A stretch of 25,897 bases of DNA from Fomitopsis serialis. Lineage: Eukaryota > Basidiomycota > Agaricomycetes > Polyporales > Fomitopsidaceae. The stretch is taken from NCBI RefSeq assembly GCF_022376445.1, contig NW_025955471.1:1-25897 (forward strand). Direction: 5' to 3'. Shown piece after piece: positions 21,441 to 25,897 of the stretch. The first letter of the stretch is position 1; the number at the start of each line of letters is the position of its first letter. Below the pieces are notes generated by a model, which searched no databases, was not told where the DNA came from, and saw only the letters and a list, made by a program, of their open reading frames with translations. The translations under genes were made by a program, and so were the position numbers.

Positions 21441-22133
21441 GTTGCATGTGGATAACGGGCCGAGCCCTTGGGGCCGACGCAGCATTTTCTATCAGTTGAC
21501 TAAGTACTTCAGTCAGGAGGAGGGGTCAAGAGGAGGGGGAGGACTTGGAGGGGATCCAGAAGACATCAAGTTCTCGACGCCCTCTTCACGCATGCGCGCC
21601 AGCCGGGGTCTTGACGATGGCCGCGCTCTCAGAGTAGTCGATTTTCTCAGACCGACTCGGACTTTGCGAACGGATCTGCCCTGACTGAAGCAGGTGCGTT
21701 GGTTACACGCGCATAAGTAGTGACAGCACCGGCCCATGTGCATGCGAAAACCGCGTTTGAACACCGGACAGTCAAGAGTTGCGAGTTGCCCTGCTTACTG
21801 CCGCAGGTCGCACAAACCGAGAGCACCGTCGTCTTCTATAGGTAGCACAGCATATTATGTTATAACCTTCAACGCGACACTCACCTTGCGCAGGTCCGCA
21901 GGCAATAGGCATTCATTGAAGTCGGCAATACGATCCACCACTCTGCGGATGCCTCAATTTCAAGATAGAAGAAAGCAATGGCACGGGGGACCCGGATGCA
22001 GCGAAGATGCTCATAGCATCTCAGAGGTGTAGCCCTCCGGATACCAAACCTTCGATGAGTCGTGTAATAATAATAGAAAGCGTTCGGTCCGACATAGAAA
22101 ACCTCTGAAGGTTCTCCCTCCTCGGAACAGCGT

Positions 22134-23318
22134 ATGGGCGTCCGCATCCGTACCTCCCAGGAGACGGATGACAGTGGCGACTCCGCGGCGTCCTTCACGA
22201 GGATTCCATTCATACTCACATCAAACCATGAACGCCGCGTTCATGAAGTAAAGGCTCAAATGTTTGTCCGGACAAGCCATGTGCAGAGGTGCCTATGACA
22301 GCTAGAATTTGTGCGTTGCAATCAGCCAGGGATCGCACTGTGACGGCTCGAACTTACGCAAAAGCGGCAGCATGATACAGGACACTGTGTTGAAGATGGA
22401 TGAGTGGTCTTCTCATTTGCAATGTCGGTGGTTTGCGGAGGCCACCCGACTGAAACAGGCTCACGGTCGAAAAACGTGCGTTACTGCGTGAAGAACGGTC
22501 GTGGAGACCCCAACGTGAGATGCGCACCGCATGGACCTGCTGCACCCGAAGGGAGGGCCCAGATTATGCGCACGCCATGGAACCTCTTACCACGACAGCG
22601 CCGAAAATATAACATCGACTATGAACAGACGATCCGCGACTGTGTACTTGCGTTTCCCGAACACATGGATCAGGAAGAGTGGTTGTTTTGCCCCACTAGA
22701 CGCAGTGTCTGGGATAGCAATGGTGGTGCGATGAGAATTCCTTAGACGGGCCTAGATGAAGTGAGATACTCAGTGGAGTCTCGGGAGTAGAGGAAACAGA
22801 GCTGTTAATGAAAGTAGGAATTACGCACTCGGGTCCAGACTCCAGAGAACACTGTTAATTACTCAATCAAATAACACCGAAGGATGTCGCAGTCCTCACG
22901 GAGCAAACGACTTCTAGACGTGCGCATCGCAAAGCTACAGGTGGCCGTTGTACTGGAAGGTAACCGAAGTCCATATACTCTCGGCGAACCGGGAGCCCGT
23001 CCAGCTTCTAATATACGTGAGAAGGCACTGCACGTCAAAAATGACTCTTGTTAAATGGTCCACATTAACGCTGCCTTCGATGAGGAGAACCCTATCCTGT
23101 CAACACACCGTGACCCAGCGGCCCGCTCCGAAGTGTGCATCTGCGCTCCTATACTTCAAACTTAGACACTGCGACCGAACACTGGCAGCGTGACTTGACT
23201 GGGCAAGCATATCCCGACCAGCCGTGCAACGCATGTAGTGGAGTGCACCAGGATAGGTACACTCGTACACACACAAAAGGTGCGTGTACCCTAGCCAGGG
23301 AACGTCAGCGCCGGTCAA
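22134..23318 (-). pseudogene. Scattered ankyrin-repeat fragments (relic)
   Basis: Ankyrin repeats are about 33-residue helix-turn-helix protein-binding units. On the minus strand, in order, I see LTGADVPWLGY followed 41 residues later by GALHYMRCTAGRDM...ASVRSQ (23318 to about 23190). Next comes SVLYHAAAFA (about 22386-22358) with a canonical GTAAGT...CTAG intron (22357-22302) directly after it. Then GQTFEPLLHERGVHG (about 22272-22228) and GVATVIRLLGGTDADAH (about 22185-22134). Each resembles part of the consensus TPLHLAA-GH--VV-LLL-GADVNA. The pieces lie in different frames with stops between them, so no intact protein is encoded. Each match is short and partial, and no catalytic domain was identified beside them. 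Confidence 0.35.
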
Positions 23319-25680
23319 CTGTGAGCCCGGTATCTAGGAAGCGACTTTATTTCAATAACGAAGCTTGACGCGCGAGCATCATGACGACAGCACACTTACC
23401 TCCAGTTGGCCGCATAAGTGGAACAGACGGCTCAAGCGTAAGCACCCGCATTTATCTCCGTGAGTGCGAGAGGGCGCGCTAGGCAGATCGTCGTGTCAAA
23501 TGCCGCTGTTGTGTGGAACGTTGTGATGATCCATTGGACCAGCCAGGAATAGAACTGGGGGTGACCGGCGATCCAGAGCACCCGCTCCGGCGAACTCACT
23601 CGTTCGGCCTTCCCAGTCTTCATAGCTTCACCATACGACGAGTCGGCGATTTGAATGTCGGCATGGAATATGTGGTGGGGGGCACGTTCGCGAAGAAGAC
23701 TCCCGGAGAGGTGCCGCCTGGGAGAAGTGTGCCTGAACCGTCCTGCGCGCGTTTGGTGGACGCGCGTATGGATTGAGTTTCGAGTCTGCTCAAGGTTTTC
23801 GGCTAGAGTATGCCCGGGGCTTCGGAGGCTAGTGATTCAATGCAAGTGTCCGGTCCCGAGTGGCGGGATACGAGACTTAGGACCGAGCTGCGCTTGTATG
23901 GCGGAGAACGCCGCATTCAGTGGACAGCTGCACTACGGCTGCGTGGAAAGGGAACCATCCTGAGTGGGTTGGTGTGGGAATGGACTGCGGATACGAAGGG
24001 CAGGACGTACGTCTTTGTCTCCGTCAGCACGATCTGCGCAACGCCTCAGTGAGCTGCGGTATGGTCCTGCGTACTCCACACACAGCATCCTGCCTAGCGT
24101 TCATGAGCAAGAGAGACAGGCACTAAGCGTTTTCCTTGCTGGACGAACGATGTCACGTCGGGGCCCGGGCTGCGGCGATGAGCGGCGAAAGGCAGGCTTG
24201 AAGTTCGTACGGGCATCATACCGAGAGAAGACGTCTCACCGGCGAATCACGGACTTATCAGACGAGGGTGCACACTGCAGAAGAAAGGCCACCTGGACAC
24301 GGGAGACGCATTGAGTTGCCTGATATGGCTCGGAGCCAGATCTAGCTAGAAGGTAAGTCAGCAGCGTTGTGGCGTATTGTCTGTATGCGCGTACTTCGGC
24401 AGTGCCACGCAATCCGGGATGCGCCTCGTTTCTGCTCCGTAAGCGAGAAGGGAATGCTGTATCGTGTTCCGTTGGTTGCAGCATCATCATCTGGCAAATA
24501 CAAAGACATGCATTGGATGTTGGTCTGTGGGGCTCCGAGTCTGGAATCTGGATGATGAGCCGCCATTGCGCGATGGAGTCTTCTCGCCAGAGACGGCTAG
24601 TTGATTGCTGCCCGCAAAAGAATGCTTCCTGTACGATTCACTACTGCTTTAATTGATTCGTCGCTCACTGGTGGACCAGGGCTTCCTCGTTTGGTCCATT
24701 ACGCCCGGGCCTATCTCAACCGGGCAGATGTCATCAGATGAGTCCTGCTACCCAACCAGGCGGATGATGGAATAGGATGATCCCCGTGTGCACGGAAGAC
24801 TCGCCAGAAGGTGTCCTTTGAGACGAGTTCAACAAGATCGCAGACGCAGACTCAGAAGGGCCCTGGTGAAGACTGAGATCCATAAATGGCAATATTTTCT
24901 ACTAAGTTATAATTCACGGTTAACGGTTATATTCGAAGCACCGTCCAGCGCCAAACGTCCGAGTCCTTGACACGGACGTTAACATCGTAAAGACAAGACT
25001 AAGTCGACGTACACGAAGAGCACCCCACATTGACCCACGCGTGTAGGGAGTGCACACGCGCACCCAGACAGGATTATACACAACATATCTATGTACTTAC
25101 AAGACTGCCCGGTGGATGAGCCGGTTCTACATTCCGAAGACCAGCAAGATCACAAAGAAGCCTACTGGACATGACGCGGGTCTCAAAGCATACTCACCCA
25201 ATCCCTTGTTGTTATGGCAGTGATGAGATCATTGACGGGTGAGGTGCGCCCAAATCTCGCGCATCGACCTGGGAATCTCCATCTGACGGTTCAAATTCAA
25301 ACAGGATGTCGGCACACTCTGTTCGCTCGATGCGATGCGTCACGCGTGCAAGGGAGATCGAACAGGCTTCATGAACACTGTTGCTGTCATCCTCGCGCCG
25401 CATTCCTGGCCTACTAAATGTGTTCCGGAGCGCGCAGGCCCTGTATCTGCGAGCGTCCGACAGCGAATGTGGGCTCGGACAAACTATGGCACGGACCACT
25501 TCGGCAGCACGTAACGCTTGCACACGGCAGCACGGTGGGAGACAGGCAGCCCAGACCCACTCTGGCAGGCCGTATGCGAGGCAATCTGCGATTCAACGGC
25601 TTCCCCGCGCTCTCAGTGTTGATTCACAGGCTTGCTTTCTGCCAAGGACCGTCCGCATCTGTCCAGTCTGCGTCCGGCCA
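23319..25680. other. Gene-free interval, possibly decayed sequence
   Basis: Only short open frames occur on both strands, and none has a convincing domain or exon chain. A minus-strand stretch around 23560-23590 reads ERVLWIAGHP, vaguely like the start of a NACHT P-loop, but the GKS/T is absent. A plus-strand stretch near 23720-23770 reads RSVPEPSCARLVDAR, faintly like the C-terminal domain of FAD monooxygenases. Neither is enough for a call. Confidence 0.4.
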
Positions 25681-25897
25681 TGCTGCCTCTTCTTCGACAG
25701 AACCGCTCCCCTTCGCGCCCCGTTCTGTTCACTACTTATATCCCTCCTCGTCCTCCGCCCTCTGTCTCTCCCAGCTCCCCGTCAATCACCTGCTGGGTTC
25801 ATCCCGATTCGTGGCTTCCCGCATCCCGAATTGCGGGATCACGCCTTCCCGTTTCGCCGCACTCCGCTCTTCACACCCGCGGACACAGTGTCTGTCA
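25681..25897 (+). promoter_or_regulatory. Probable promoter and leader of a gene beyond the window
   Basis: The composition changes to strongly CT-rich (about 25685-25790), with TTATAT at 25736-25741 followed by runs of CCTCCTCGTCCTCC. This matches the layout before the ferric reductase at 3224. No ATG-initiated frame of any length starts before the window ends. Confidence 0.35.

Noticed and set aside
22531..22745. Plus-strand HPKGG / WNLL stretch as the GDAAH-to-helix region of the monooxygenase relic
   Set aside because: The resemblance covers only a few residues, the frames are inconsistent, and it lies opposite the ankyrin fragments.
23432..23623. Minus-strand stretch ERVLWIAGHP as a NACHT P-loop upstream of the ankyrin fragments
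   Set aside because: The essential GKS/T is missing and the following sequence does not resemble the domain. It is also too close to the ankyrin pieces for an intact architecture.

Overview
The window looks like nuclear DNA of a filamentous basidiomycete (Agaricomycete type). Genes are interrupted by many introns of roughly 47-60 nt with GT...AG ends and CTRAC/CTGAC-like branch points, and promoters carry TATA boxes ahead of CT-rich leaders. The gene set is eukaryotic: type II NADH dehydrogenase, ferric reductases, an AGC-like kinase, BTB and F-box proteins, and a Cdc4-type myosin light chain. I saw no prokaryotic signals, CRISPR array, rRNA or convincing tRNA.

Layout. 2-1292 (+): 3' part of an alternative (type II) NADH dehydrogenase with two apparent single-base deletions. 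1293-3223: gene-free. 3224-5561 (+) and 5929-8100 (-): two ferric-reductase (FRE/NOX-type) paralogues arranged tail to tail. All seven introns sit at matching positions and phases, so they form an inverted duplicate pair. 8101-10590: gene-poor. 10591-13169 (+): a Ser/Thr kinase with a very long insert in its activation segment. A charged 139-codon reading frame lies only 14 nt upstream and is probably its true N-terminus. 13675-15127 (+): a six-helix membrane protein. 15193-16222 (-): a BTB/POZ protein with one apparent single-base deletion. Its stop lies 65 nt from the stop of the membrane gene. 16674-17450 (+): the Cdc4-like cytokinetic myosin essential light chain. 18090-20229 (+): an F-box protein with a large C-terminal, possibly beta-propeller, region. 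20230-25897: about 5.7 kb without an intact gene. It holds what I read as decayed genes: a FAD-dependent monooxygenase relic on the + strand (20634-21440) and ankyrin-repeat fragments on the - strand (22134-23318). The last 200 nt look like a promoter for a gene beyond the window.

The genes do not form a pathway or a cluster. The two ferric reductases are the only functionally linked pair, and no permease or multicopper oxidase accompanies them. All three coding frameshifts I see are one missing C in the coding sense, which suggests base-calling or assembly error as much as real pseudogenes. All exon models were built by eye from splice signals and protein-family continuity, without transcripts or database searches.
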